In this document: one piece after another, positions 14,150 to 20,860 of the stretch
Layout of the letters: every line of letters begins with the position of its first letter
Position numbering within the stretch: the stretch's first letter is position 1
NCBI GenBank assembly: GCA_030150265.1
Contig: JASLGG010000024.1
Coordinates: 1-20,860 of the forward strand
Origin: Protaetiibacter sp.
GTDB taxonomy: Bacteria > Actinomycetota > Actinomycetes > Actinomycetales > Microbacteriaceae
Length of the DNA: 20,860 bases
Reading direction: 5' to 3'
Position numbers and translations under genes: made by a program
The notes under the pieces: model-generated
The model's database searches: none
What the model was told of the DNA's origin: nothing
Seen by the model: only the letters and a program-made list of their open reading frames with translations

Positions 14150-14998
14150 GTGGCCCGGACCAACATCGCCGCCCGTCGCACGGGCACCGTCGTGGCGTTC
14201 ACGCTCATGCTGCTCGGCGCGCTCACGATGGTGCTGCCGTTCCTCTGGATGGTGTCGACCTCGCTCAAGGAGTCGCGGCTCGTCTTCAGCTTCCCGCCGG
14301 AGTGGATCCCCGATCCGATCGACTGGGCGAATTACCTCGAGGTGTGGGACGTCGCGCCGCTCGCGACGGGACTGCTCAACAGCATCATCGTGACCGTGCT
14401 CGTCGTGACGGTCGGCACCTTCTCGTCGACGATGGCGGCGTTCGCCTTCGCGAAGCTCGACTTCCCGCACAAGCAGAGGATCTTCGTCGCCCTGCTCGCG
14501 ACGATCATGATCCCGCTGGTCGTGCTGATCATCCCGCAGTTCCTGGTGTTCGTGCAGCTGGGCTGGATCGACACCCTGCTGCCGCTCATCGTGCCGGGCC
14601 TGCTCGGCAACGTCACGATGATCTTCTTCCTGCGCCAGTACATGCTCGGCCTCGCCTCCGAGCTGCTCGAGGCGGCCAAGCTCGACGGCGCCGGCTACCT
14701 GCGGATCTACTGGAGCATCTTCCTGCCGCTGTGCAAGCCGGCGATCGCGGCCAACGTGATCATCGTCTTCATGGCGACCTGGAACGACTACATCGGGCCG
14801 CTCATCTTCACCAACTCGCCCGAGAACTCCACGGTGCAACTCGTGATCGCCTCGATGAGCTCGTACTACAAGGACCAGACCGACTACCCGATGATCATGA
14901 CCGCGTCGGTCATCGCGGTGCTGCCGGTCATCATCCTGTTCACCGTCATGCAGCGCTACTTCGTCGACTCCTTCGCCTTCAGCGGGATCAAGGGATGA
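14150..14998 (+). CDS. Sugar ABC transporter permease 2 (CUT1, MalG/UgpE type)
   Basis: The protein has 282 residues from GTG 14150, 4 nt after the first permease stop, so translation is coupled. It has about six membrane segments beginning 'GTVVAFTLMLLGALTMVLPFLWMVSTSLK' (12-40), with the MalG-like S-T-S-L-K motif. The EAA loop is ELLEAAKLDGAGYLRIYWSI (171-190). The C-terminus ends 'QRYFVDSFAFSGIKG', the usual ending of this permease class. The last base pairs overlap the GH43 gene start (ATGA at 14995-14998). Together with permease 1 and the lipoprotein it forms an oligosaccharide importer that lacks a local ATPase. Confidence 0.93.
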   Translation: MARTNIAARRTGTVVAFTLMLLGALTMVLPFLWMVSTSLKESRLVFSFPPEWIPDPIDWANYLEVWDVAPLATGLLNSIIVTVLVVTVGTFSSTMAAFAFAKLDFPHKQRIFVALLATIMIPLVVLIIPQFLVFVQLGWIDTLLPLIVPGLLGNVTMIFFLRQYMLGLASELLEAAKLDGAGYLRIYWSIFLPLCKPAIAANVIIVFMATWNDYIGPLIFTNSPENSTVQLVIASMSSYYKDQTDYPMIMTASVIAVLPVIILFTVMQRYFVDSFAFSGIKG

Positions 14999-17100
14999 CC
15001 GTGCCCCTCTATCGCAACCCCATCGCCCGCGACGGCGACTTCGCCGACCCCTTCGTGCTGCGGCACGACGGCCGCTACTACCTGTACGGCACGAACCCGG
15101 ATGTGCGGTGCTGGAGCTCCGACGACCTCGTCGCCTGGACCCTCGAGGGGCCCACGATCGCGCCCGACGAGTTCCCCGGGCTCGTGCCCTTCGCCCCCGA
15201 GGTGGTCTACGCCGACGGCGCGTTCTTCATGTACACCTCGCCCTCGGGTCACGGCCACCGGGTGCTGCGTGCGGATGCGCCGACCGGGCCGTTCCGCGCG
15301 GTGACCGGCAACGTGGAGCACGCGATCGACGGCAACGTGCTCATCGACGACGACGGCCGCTGGTACTTCTACTGGGCCGGCGACGAGGGCATCTGGGGCT
15401 GCGAGATGCCCTCGCCCACCGAGTTCGGCGAGCCCGTGCTCACGGGCGTGCACATGAACGGCTGGACGGAGGGCCCGTTCGTGACCCGCCGGGGCGACGG
15501 CTACGTCATGACGCTCACCGGCAACCACTACCTGAGCCGCGGCTACCGCATTGACGCCGCCCACAGCGACGATCCGCTGCGGGGCTGGCGGAGCGATCCG
15601 CAGAACCCGGTGCTCGTGAGCGCCGAGGGTCCCACCACGGGGCTCGGCCACTCGAGCAGCGTGCGCGGGCCCGACCTCGTGTCGACCTACCTCGTCTTCC
15701 ACAACCTCAACCCCGACGCCTCGCGCGACCTCGACATCGACCGCCAGGTCGCGAACGGCCGCACGATCCAGGTGCTCGGGCCGTCGAGCTCCGCGCCGGT
15801 GCCCCCGGCGCCGGATGCGGTGTGGACGGGTGAGCTGTCGCCCGCCCTCGGGCCGGTCGTCACCGCGGAGCTCAACCTCACGGCGTCGGCGGACGCCGAC
15901 GGCCACGGGCTCGTGCTCGAGCCGGCCGGCGGCGAACCCGTCGCGCTGCGAGCCGAGCAGGGGACGCGGACCGTCATCGCCTCGTCGGGCGGGGTGGAGC
16001 TCGCCCGTGCGGCGCTCCCCGCCGCCTTCGCCCCCGAGGCGCTGCACTGCTGGCGCCTCGTCGTCGCGGAGGGGCAGCTGCGGCTCGCCCTCGATGGCCG
16101 GCACCAGTTCGCCGTGCCGTTCGAGGCACCGGACGGGTTCCGCATCCGCGTGCCCGGCGCGGTGAGCGTCGGCCACTGCGCGGCGACGGCCGCGACCGAG
16201 GCGGATGCCGACCGCCGGGCGGTCGTGCCGGTCCCGGGCCGCTTCTGGGCGACCCTCTCGCCCGGGGCGACCGAGCTCGTGCGCGAGGCGCCCGACGCCG
16301 TCTACGACTCGGTCGCGCTCGCCCCCGGTGCGCGCCTCGACTACCGTCTGCACCTGCAGCGGGACCTCGCCCCGGTGGTGCACCTCACCGGCCTCTTCGC
16401 GGCCGGCGACGAGCTCGCGGTGAGCCTCGACGGGCAGAGCCGTGCGGTCCGCGTGCCCGAGGCGGCTCGCGTCGTGCGCGTCGCGCTGCCGGCGGCGACC
16501 GCCGCGGGCGGGGGAGCGGATGCCGTGCTCACCCTCGCCGTCGAGGCCCGTGCAGGGCGCCCCGTGCTGACCCTCGTGACCGTGACGGATGCCGCGGACG
16601 CGGGTGCCGCGCTGCGGCTCGGGCCGCTCACCGCATCCGGCTTCGAGAAGCGCACGGTCGACGCGGGCGCCTACGGCGACCTCGTCGTCGCGGCCGAGCT
16701 CTCGGTCGACGCGCGGCCCGGCGGCCACGGCGACCTGCTGCTGCGGGCGGCCGAGCTCTCGGAGGGCGGCGAGGGCGACGACACGCGACTCGGCATCCAC
16801 TTCCTGCTCGGCTACTCCGTGCAGCTGCACCCCGACCGCGTCGTGCTCGCCCGGCACGGCTACGACGAGCGGGTGCTCGCCGAGCACGCGCTCGCGGACG
16901 CGGCGGGTCCCGGAACCCGGCACCGGCTGGTCGTGCGCGCCACCGGATCGCGCCTCGCCGTGGAGCTCGACGGCGCGACCGTGATCGACCACGACGACAC
17001 CCTTCCCCACCTGATCGGCCGAGTCGGCATCCGCGCCGTCGACGCCGAGCTGAACGTGCACGAGCTGCACGTCGACCCGAACGACACCGTGCACCCCTGA
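14995..17100 (+). CDS. Cytoplasmic glycoside hydrolase family 43 enzyme with C-terminal beta-sandwich modules
   Basis: The protein has 701 residues and no signal peptide. The N-terminal five-bladed propeller (about 5-270) contains the GH43 triad: Asp18 in DFADPFV (general base), Asp112 in HAIDGNV (pKa modulator) and Glu159 in NGWTEGPF (acid). His219 in GHSSS sits where GH43 enzymes have their metal-linked His. Beyond residue 275 is over 400 residues of Val/Ala/Asp-rich beta-sheet sequence; the last part (about 570-695, 'YGDLVVAAELSV...RVGIRAVDAELNVHELHV') looks like a LamG/concanavalin-type sandwich, and the middle may hold one or two more. This tail is longer than in simple GH43 enzymes. The start overlaps the permease stop (ATGA). 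Likely activities are alpha-L-arabinofuranosidase, exo-arabinanase, beta-xylosidase or exo-galactosidase; the subfamily cannot be fixed by eye. Confidence 0.88.
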   Translation: MTVPLYRNPIARDGDFADPFVLRHDGRYYLYGTNPDVRCWSSDDLVAWTLEGPTIAPDEFPGLVPFAPEVVYADGAFFMYTSPSGHGHRVLRADAPTGPFRAVTGNVEHAIDGNVLIDDDGRWYFYWAGDEGIWGCEMPSPTEFGEPVLTGVHMNGWTEGPFVTRRGDGYVMTLTGNHYLSRGYRIDAAHSDDPLRGWRSDPQNPVLVSAEGPTTGLGHSSSVRGPDLVSTYLVFHNLNPDASRDLDIDRQVANGRTIQVLGPSSSAPVPPAPDAVWTGELSPALGPVVTAELNLTASADADGHGLVLEPAGGEPVALRAEQGTRTVIASSGGVELARAALPAAFAPEALHCWRLVVAEGQLRLALDGRHQFAVPFEAPDGFRIRVPGAVSVGHCAATAATEADADRRAVVPVPGRFWATLSPGATELVREAPDAVYDSVALAPGARLDYRLHLQRDLAPVVHLTGLFAAGDELAVSLDGQSRAVRVPEAARVVRVALPAATAAGGGADAVLTLAVEARAGRPVLTLVTVTDAADAGAALRLGPLTASGFEKRTVDAGAYGDLVVAAELSVDARPGGHGDLLLRAAELSEGGEGDDTRLGIHFLLGYSVQLHPDRVVLARHGYDERVLAEHALADAAGPGTRHRLVVRATGSRLAVELDGATVIDHDDTLPHLIGRVGIRAVDAELNVHELHVDPNDTVHP

Positions 17101-17149
17101 CGCGGGACGGCGACCGCCCGTCTCGACGATGAGAAAAGGAGCGCAAGTC

Positions 17150-19534
17150 ATGAAGAATTCAGCAGCGGGGCGGCGACGTCCGCTCCGCAGCGTCGTCGCC
17201 CTCGCGGCGGCGTTCACGGTCGTGGCGGCTCTCGCCGCACCGACCGCCGCATCCGCCTCGCCCGGGTCGGTCGTCGCCGCGCCGACGTCGTCGTCCGGTG
17301 TCGAGAACAACGACTACCCGCGCATCATCCGCCTCGCCTCGAGCGCCGACCCCGCCCACCGCGGCGACCTGCTCGTGATGTACAGCGTCAACGACACCGG
17401 CGTGCGCACCCACTCGGTGATCAAGCGCAGCACCGACGGCGGGCAGAGCTGGTCGGTGCTCAGCACGCTCTACTCGCCGACACCGGGCTGGGGGATCTAC
17501 TTCGGCTCGATGTACGAGCTGCCGCAGGCCACCGGCGGCCTCGCGGCCGGCACGATCATCGCCGCCGGCAACGCCTGGGACAACGTCAACTGGGGCTACC
17601 AGGAGGTGCAGACCTTCATCAGCACCGACTACGGGGCCACCTGGACCCAGCGCGGCAACTGCGTCACCAAGTCGGGCACGCCCAGCGCCGTGTCGACCGG
17701 GCTGTGGGAGCCCGAGATCACCGTCAACGCGGACGGCAAGCTCGCCTGCCACTTCTCCGACGAGCGGCTGCGCGCATCCGGGTACAGCCAGAAGCTCGTG
17801 ATGGTGACCTCCTCCGACGGCGGCGCCACCTGGGGCAGCCCGGTGGATGTCGTGGCCATCGGCGACAGCAGCTCCCGCCCCGGCATGCCCATCGTCCGCA
17901 AGCTGCCGAACGGCAGCTACGCGCTCGGCTACGAGCTGTGCCGCGACTCGGTCGGCAACGCGGACCAGACCTGCCGGGTGTATCTGAAGATCTCGCCCGA
18001 CGGCGCCTCGTGGGGCCTCCCGACGGATCTCGGCACCCTCGTGCAGACGGCCGATGGCCGGCAGCTGCTGCACACCCCGGCCCTCGCCTGGACGCCGGGC
18101 GGCGGTCCCAACGGCACCCTCGTGATGGCGGGCCAGCGGGTCGTGACCGGCTCCGACGGGCCCACGACGGTCGTGCGGCCCGAGACCGGGCGTGTGGTGT
18201 TCGTCAACACCAACCTCGGCGTCGGCGCCTGGGAGGCCGTGTCGGCACCCCTCACGATCGACCCGACCGGCGACTACAACAACGGCCCCGGCAAGCACTG
18301 CGCCAACTACAGCCCGAGCATCGTGCCCACGGCATCCGGCTCGGCGATCATGATGGTCACCCCGCGCTTCGTCTCGGGCTCCAACACGCGCTGCGACGTG
18401 CGCTTCGGCATCGGCCCGATCGGCACCCTGCCGCTCTACGCGCCGTTCGACTCCGGCAACGACATGGGCTGGTCGAGCTACGGGGGCAGCTGGGCGGTGA
18501 GCGGGGGCGTCTACTCGCAGAGCGGCGCCACGGCCGGCCCGAAGTCGCTCGTCGGCTCGACCGGCTGGACCGACGTGACGATCGACACCGACCTCCGGCT
18601 CGACACCACGGGCCAGGCGGGGGTGCTGCTGCGCACGCGGGCGCCCGCGGTGGGCGCCGACAGCCACGCCGGCTACTACGTCGGCGTCGAGACCAACGGA
18701 ACGCTCTTCATCGGGCGCCAGAACAACAACTGGACGTCGCTCGCCCTGCAGACCGTCTCGGGCGGCGTGACGACCGGCACCTGGTACCACCTGAAGGCGT
18801 CGATCGTCGGCTGCACGATCACCGCGATCCTGAAGACCGACGCGGGCACGGCGACGACCACCGCGACGGCGACGGACAGCGGATGCCTCTCCTCCGGCCA
18901 GGCGGGACTGCGCACCCACCTGACCTCGGCGTCGTTCCGCAACGTGCAGGTGACCGCGGCCGGCAGCTCGACCGCGACCGCCTACAGCGACGCCTGGGCA
19001 TCCGGCGCGACGACCGGCTGGACCTCCTACGGGGGCACCTGGTCGACCGTCGCGGCGAGCGGGTCCGAGCGGCAGACCGCGGGCGGCACCGATGGCCCGA
19101 AGCTGCTCTCGCCCTCCTCGGGCGACGCCTACACGGTGTCGAGCGACGTGAAGCTCACGAGCCTCACGGCGCCGAGCGGCAACGCGGGCGTGCTCGCGCG
19201 CACGAGCTCGCCGGGCGTCGGCCCCGACGCCTACACGGGCTACTTCGCGGGCGTCGACGGCTCGACGAGCCGGCTCTCGCTCGGCAAGGCGAACGGGAGC
19301 TGGACGCCGCTCGCCGACGACGTGGTGCCGGGAGGCGTGCAGCTGAACGCCTGGTACCACGTGACGCTCCGCGTGGTCGGATGCTCGATCACCGCGACCG
19401 CGCAGCGCACCACCTCCTGGGACCAGGTGCGCGTCGGCGTGACCGACGCGGGCTGCGCCACGACGGGCGCCGCGGGCGTGCGCACCATGGTCGCCGCCGC
19501 CGACTTCCGGGAGTTCGGCGTCAGCAAGGGGTGA
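17150..19534 (+). CDS. Secreted Asp-box beta-propeller exo-glycosidase (sialidase superfamily; GH93-like candidate) with two tandem C-terminal modules
   Basis: The protein has 794 residues. A twin-basic head (GRRRPLRS) and hydrophobic core to about residue 37 (AASASP) form a signal peptide. The propeller (about 50-428) has four Asp boxes: STDGGQSW (94), STDYGATW (158), SSDGGATW (221) and SPDGASW (282). The arginine triad and FRIP motif of true sialidases are not obvious. Glu187 in GLWEPE and Glu262 in GYELC are 75 apart, close to the catalytic Glu pair spacing I recall for GH93 exo-arabinanase (Glu170/Glu242), which fits the GH43 neighbour. Residues about 428-605 and 612-794 are two homologous beta-sandwich modules, each with SYGG near the start, AGVL-R, WYH, and a Cys pair 24 residues apart (555/579, 745/769). 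There is no cell-wall anchor. The start at 17150 has AAAGGAG 8 nt upstream. Generic annotation would be exo-alpha-sialidase; I favour arabinan-type activity, with moderate certainty. Confidence 0.8.
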   Translation: MKNSAAGRRRPLRSVVALAAAFTVVAALAAPTAASASPGSVVAAPTSSSGVENNDYPRIIRLASSADPAHRGDLLVMYSVNDTGVRTHSVIKRSTDGGQSWSVLSTLYSPTPGWGIYFGSMYELPQATGGLAAGTIIAAGNAWDNVNWGYQEVQTFISTDYGATWTQRGNCVTKSGTPSAVSTGLWEPEITVNADGKLACHFSDERLRASGYSQKLVMVTSSDGGATWGSPVDVVAIGDSSSRPGMPIVRKLPNGSYALGYELCRDSVGNADQTCRVYLKISPDGASWGLPTDLGTLVQTADGRQLLHTPALAWTPGGGPNGTLVMAGQRVVTGSDGPTTVVRPETGRVVFVNTNLGVGAWEAVSAPLTIDPTGDYNNGPGKHCANYSPSIVPTASGSAIMMVTPRFVSGSNTRCDVRFGIGPIGTLPLYAPFDSGNDMGWSSYGGSWAVSGGVYSQSGATAGPKSLVGSTGWTDVTIDTDLRLDTTGQAGVLLRTRAPAVGADSHAGYYVGVETNGTLFIGRQNNNWTSLALQTVSGGVTTGTWYHLKASIVGCTITAILKTDAGTATTTATATDSGCLSSGQAGLRTHLTSASFRNVQVTAAGSSTATAYSDAWASGATTGWTSYGGTWSTVAASGSERQTAGGTDGPKLLSPSSGDAYTVSSDVKLTSLTAPSGNAGVLARTSSPGVGPDAYTGYFAGVDGSTSRLSLGKANGSWTPLADDVVPGGVQLNAWYHVTLRVVGCSITATAQRTTSWDQVRVGVTDAGCATTGAAGVRTMVAAADFREFGVSKG

Positions 19535-19538
19535 GCCC

Positions 19539-19576
19539 TCCGGCGGGTGGGTCGGCTTCCCGGCCCACCCGCCGGA
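19539..19576 (+). terminator. Strong terminator hairpin at the end of the glycan operon
   Basis: A 17-bp stem (one T-G pair) with loop CTTC, left arm TCCGGCGGGTGGGTCGG, beginning 4 nt after the stop at 19534. A smaller hairpin (CCCGC-GCTC-GCGGG, 19577-19590) follows at once. No T tract. The position isolates asd from read-through of the sugar operon. Confidence 0.7.
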
Positions 19577-19614
19577 CCCGCGCTCGCGGGCCGGTCACGG
19601 CATCCGCTCGCCGG

Positions 19615-19620
19615 TACGAT
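19615..19620 (+). promoter_or_regulatory. -10 box of asd (leaderless)
   Basis: TACGAT lies exactly 6 nt before the GTG start of asd at 19627 and is preceded by GG. The mRNA would start at the start codon. This gives asd a promoter of its own, separate from lysC. Confidence 0.55.
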
Positions 19621-19626
19621 GGCGGG

Positions 19627-20670
19627 GTGAGCAACCAGGGCATCCGTCTCGGCGTCGTCGGCGCCACCGGCCAGGTCGGCGCCGTCGTGCGCCGCCTCCT
19701 CGTGGAGCGCGACTTCCCGATCGCGGAGATCCGCTTCTTCGCCTCCGAGCGCAGCGCCGGAACGACGCTGCCCTTCCGGGGCGAGGATGTGGTGGTCGAG
19801 GACGCCGCCACGGCCGACCCGACCGGCCTCGACGTGGCGATCTTCTCCGCCGGCGCCACCATGTCGAAGGTGCAGGCGCCGCGCTTCGCCGCCGCCGGCG
19901 TGCTCGTGATCGACAACTCGAGCGCCTGGCGCATGGACCCCGAGGTGCCGCTCGTGGTGGCGGAGGTCAACCCGCACGCCATGGAAGAGGCCGTCAAGGG
20001 CATCGTCGCGAACCCCAACTGCACCACCATGGCCGCCATGCCGGTGCTCAAGGTGCTCGACGCCGAGGCCGGCCTCGAGCGGCTCGTCGTCTCGACCTAC
20101 CAGGCGGTCTCGGGCGCCGGGCTCGCGGGCGGCGAGGAGCTGCTCGCGCAGGCCACCGCCGCGGTCGCCCAGGACGCCATCGGCCTCGTGCACGACGGCG
20201 GCGCCGTCGAGCTGCCCGCCCCCGTGAAGTTCCCGCGCAACATCGCCTTCAACGTCGTGCCGGTCGCCGGCTCGATCGTCGACGACGGCGAGGGCGAGAC
20301 CGACGAGGAGAAGAAGCTCCGCAACGAGTCGCGCAAGATCCTCGGCCTTCCCGACCTGCTCGTCTCCGGCACCTGCGTCCGGGTTCCGGTGTTCACCGGC
20401 CACAGCCTCTCGATCAACGCCGAGTTCGCCCGCCCGCTGTCGGTGGCCCGCGCCACGGAGCTGCTCGCAGGGGCGCCGGGGGTGGAGCTCTCCGAGATCC
20501 CCACCCCGCTCCAGGCCGCGGGCCGCGACCCGTCGTACGTCGGTCGGCTCCGGCAGGACCCGGGCGTGCCCGACGGCCGTGGACTGGTGCTGTTCGTCAG
20601 CAACGACAACCTGCGCAAGGGCGCGGCGCTCAACACCGTACAGATCGCCGAGCTCGTCGCCGCACGCTGA
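19627..20670 (+). CDS. asd: Aspartate-semialdehyde dehydrogenase
   Basis: Reduces aspartyl phosphate, the LysC product, to aspartate semialdehyde with NADPH. The protein has 347 residues, the usual length. The N-terminus has the nucleotide-binding loop GATGQVG (12-18), the SAG-type phosphate/cofactor segment near 74-76, the catalytic Cys132 in NPNCTT, the conserved STYQAVSGAG (156-165), and the catalytic His259 in RVPVFTGHS, with Arg252 positioned for substrate binding. The GTG start has no Shine-Dalgarno site; a -10 box 6 nt upstream indicates a leaderless mRNA. In most actinobacteria this gene directly follows lysC; here it is separated by the envelope-stress-like and glycan modules. It converges on a membrane protein gene with only 7 bp between the stop codons. 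Confidence 0.97.
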   Translation: MSNQGIRLGVVGATGQVGAVVRRLLVERDFPIAEIRFFASERSAGTTLPFRGEDVVVEDAATADPTGLDVAIFSAGATMSKVQAPRFAAAGVLVIDNSSAWRMDPEVPLVVAEVNPHAMEEAVKGIVANPNCTTMAAMPVLKVLDAEAGLERLVVSTYQAVSGAGLAGGEELLAQATAAVAQDAIGLVHDGGAVELPAPVKFPRNIAFNVVPVAGSIVDDGEGETDEEKKLRNESRKILGLPDLLVSGTCVRVPVFTGHSLSINAEFARPLSVARATELLAGAPGVELSEIPTPLQAAGRDPSYVGRLRQDPGVPDGRGLVLFVSNDNLRKGAALNTVQIAELVAAR

Positions 20671-20685
20671 TCCGGCGTCAGCGTG
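20663..20685. terminator. Bidirectional hairpin containing the stop codons of two convergent genes
   Basis: CACGCTGA-TCCGGCG-TCAGCGTG is a perfect 8-bp inverted repeat with a 7-nt loop. The left arm ends with the asd TGA; the right arm starts with the complement of the TGA of the opposing gene. Both proteins therefore end in Arg-stop encoded by the same octamer. Confidence 0.6.
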
Positions 20686-20860
20686 GCCGCTCGCCCGGCT
20701 CGACGTACGTCGCCGTCAGCCACCAGGCGCACCCGAAGGTCGCCATCGACAGCAGTGGTACGACGACCACGATCCACCAGCGTCCGTCGTAGGGCAGCAG
20801 CGCGAGCAGGATCACCACGCAGACCAACCCGGTGCCGAGAGCACTCGCGCTGGCGTGCGC
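20678..20860 (-). CDS. Integral membrane protein, C-terminal 60 residues (5' end outside window)
   Basis: The frame is open from the window edge to the stop at 20678-20680. The 60 residues contain two hydrophobic segments (GLVCVVILLALLPY, about 11-24, and WWIVVVVPLLSMATFGCAWWL, about 28-48) joined by a short DGR turn, and end YVEPGERPR. No family is recognised. The pattern suggests the last two spans of a small multi-span protein. It faces asd, and the two share a hairpin over their stop codons. The gene call rests on frame openness, hydrophobic periodicity and the tidy convergent end, not on homology. Confidence 0.65.
   Translation of the reverse strand, partial: AHASASALGTGLVCVVILLALLPYDGRWWIVVVVPLLSMATFGCAWWLTATYVEPGERPR

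Noticed and set aside
11749..17310. Long minus-strand frames opposite the importer and GH43 genes
   Set aside because: Composition is typical of reverse-frame shadows; the plus-strand genes have signal peptide, EAA loops and catalytic triads.
5638..19626. Genomic island with integrase or attachment sites
   Set aside because: No recombinase gene, tRNA gene or flanking direct repeats were found; base composition looks like the flanks.
17159..20670. Long frames opposite the propeller gene and a plus-strand frame joining it to asd
   Set aside because: The apparent fusion to asd is the asd frame extended upstream through another frame of the propeller gene; a terminator and promoter separate them.

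Overview
The window is high-GC actinobacterial chromosome, most likely from the family Microbacteriaceae (inference). The clues are the core gene order dnaX-recR-lysC-asd, strong G/C bias at third codon positions, an aspartokinase with the Corynebacterium-type length and internal beta-subunit start, leaderless promoters, and a sugar ABC importer with no ATPase gene of its own.

Layout. Positions 1-321 hold the 3' end of a PLP-dependent aminotransferase gene. Next are dnaX (359-2587) and recR (2591-3187), two replication/repair genes 3 nt apart. A minus-strand gene for a membrane- or surface-associated collagen-like protein (3218-4147) faces recR. lysC (4372-5637) diverges from it and has a well-placed internal start at 5119 for the regulatory beta subunit. 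asd, the next enzyme of the aspartate pathway and usually adjacent to lysC, lies about 14 kb away at 19627-20670. The 3' end of an unrelated minus-strand membrane protein gene faces asd at the window's right edge.

The DNA between lysC and asd holds two accessory modules. Module 1 (5929-8669, minus strand) encodes an SPFH/SHOCT protein, a double zinc-ribbon membrane protein and a 92-residue membrane protein. It resembles the Bacillus YdjI/YdjG envelope-stress module that recruits PspA, but no pspA is present here. Module 2 (8776-19534) is a glycan-utilisation locus: a GH2 glycosidase and a LacI-type repressor on the minus strand, and, divergently, a lipoprotein solute-binding protein, two permeases, a cytoplasmic GH43 enzyme and a secreted Asp-box beta-propeller enzyme. 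Two near-identical LacI-type operators lie inside the GH2 promoter and the importer promoter, so both arms look controlled by the local repressor. The likely logic is that the secreted propeller enzyme cuts an extracellular polysaccharide, the importer takes up oligosaccharides, and GH43 and GH2 finish them in the cytoplasm. Arabinan or arabinogalactan side chains are my best guess for the substrate, but this is not proven.

Regulatory signals are unusually readable. dnaX, the GH2 gene, lacI and asd each have a TAnnnT -10 box exactly 6 nt before the start codon, which predicts leaderless mRNAs. Strong hairpins lie at 13183-13214, 19539-19576, 5730-5761 and 20663-20685; the last contains the stop codons of two convergent genes. 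No tRNA, rRNA, CRISPR array, insertion sequence or phage gene was found. All calls come from reading the sequence; no database search was run.
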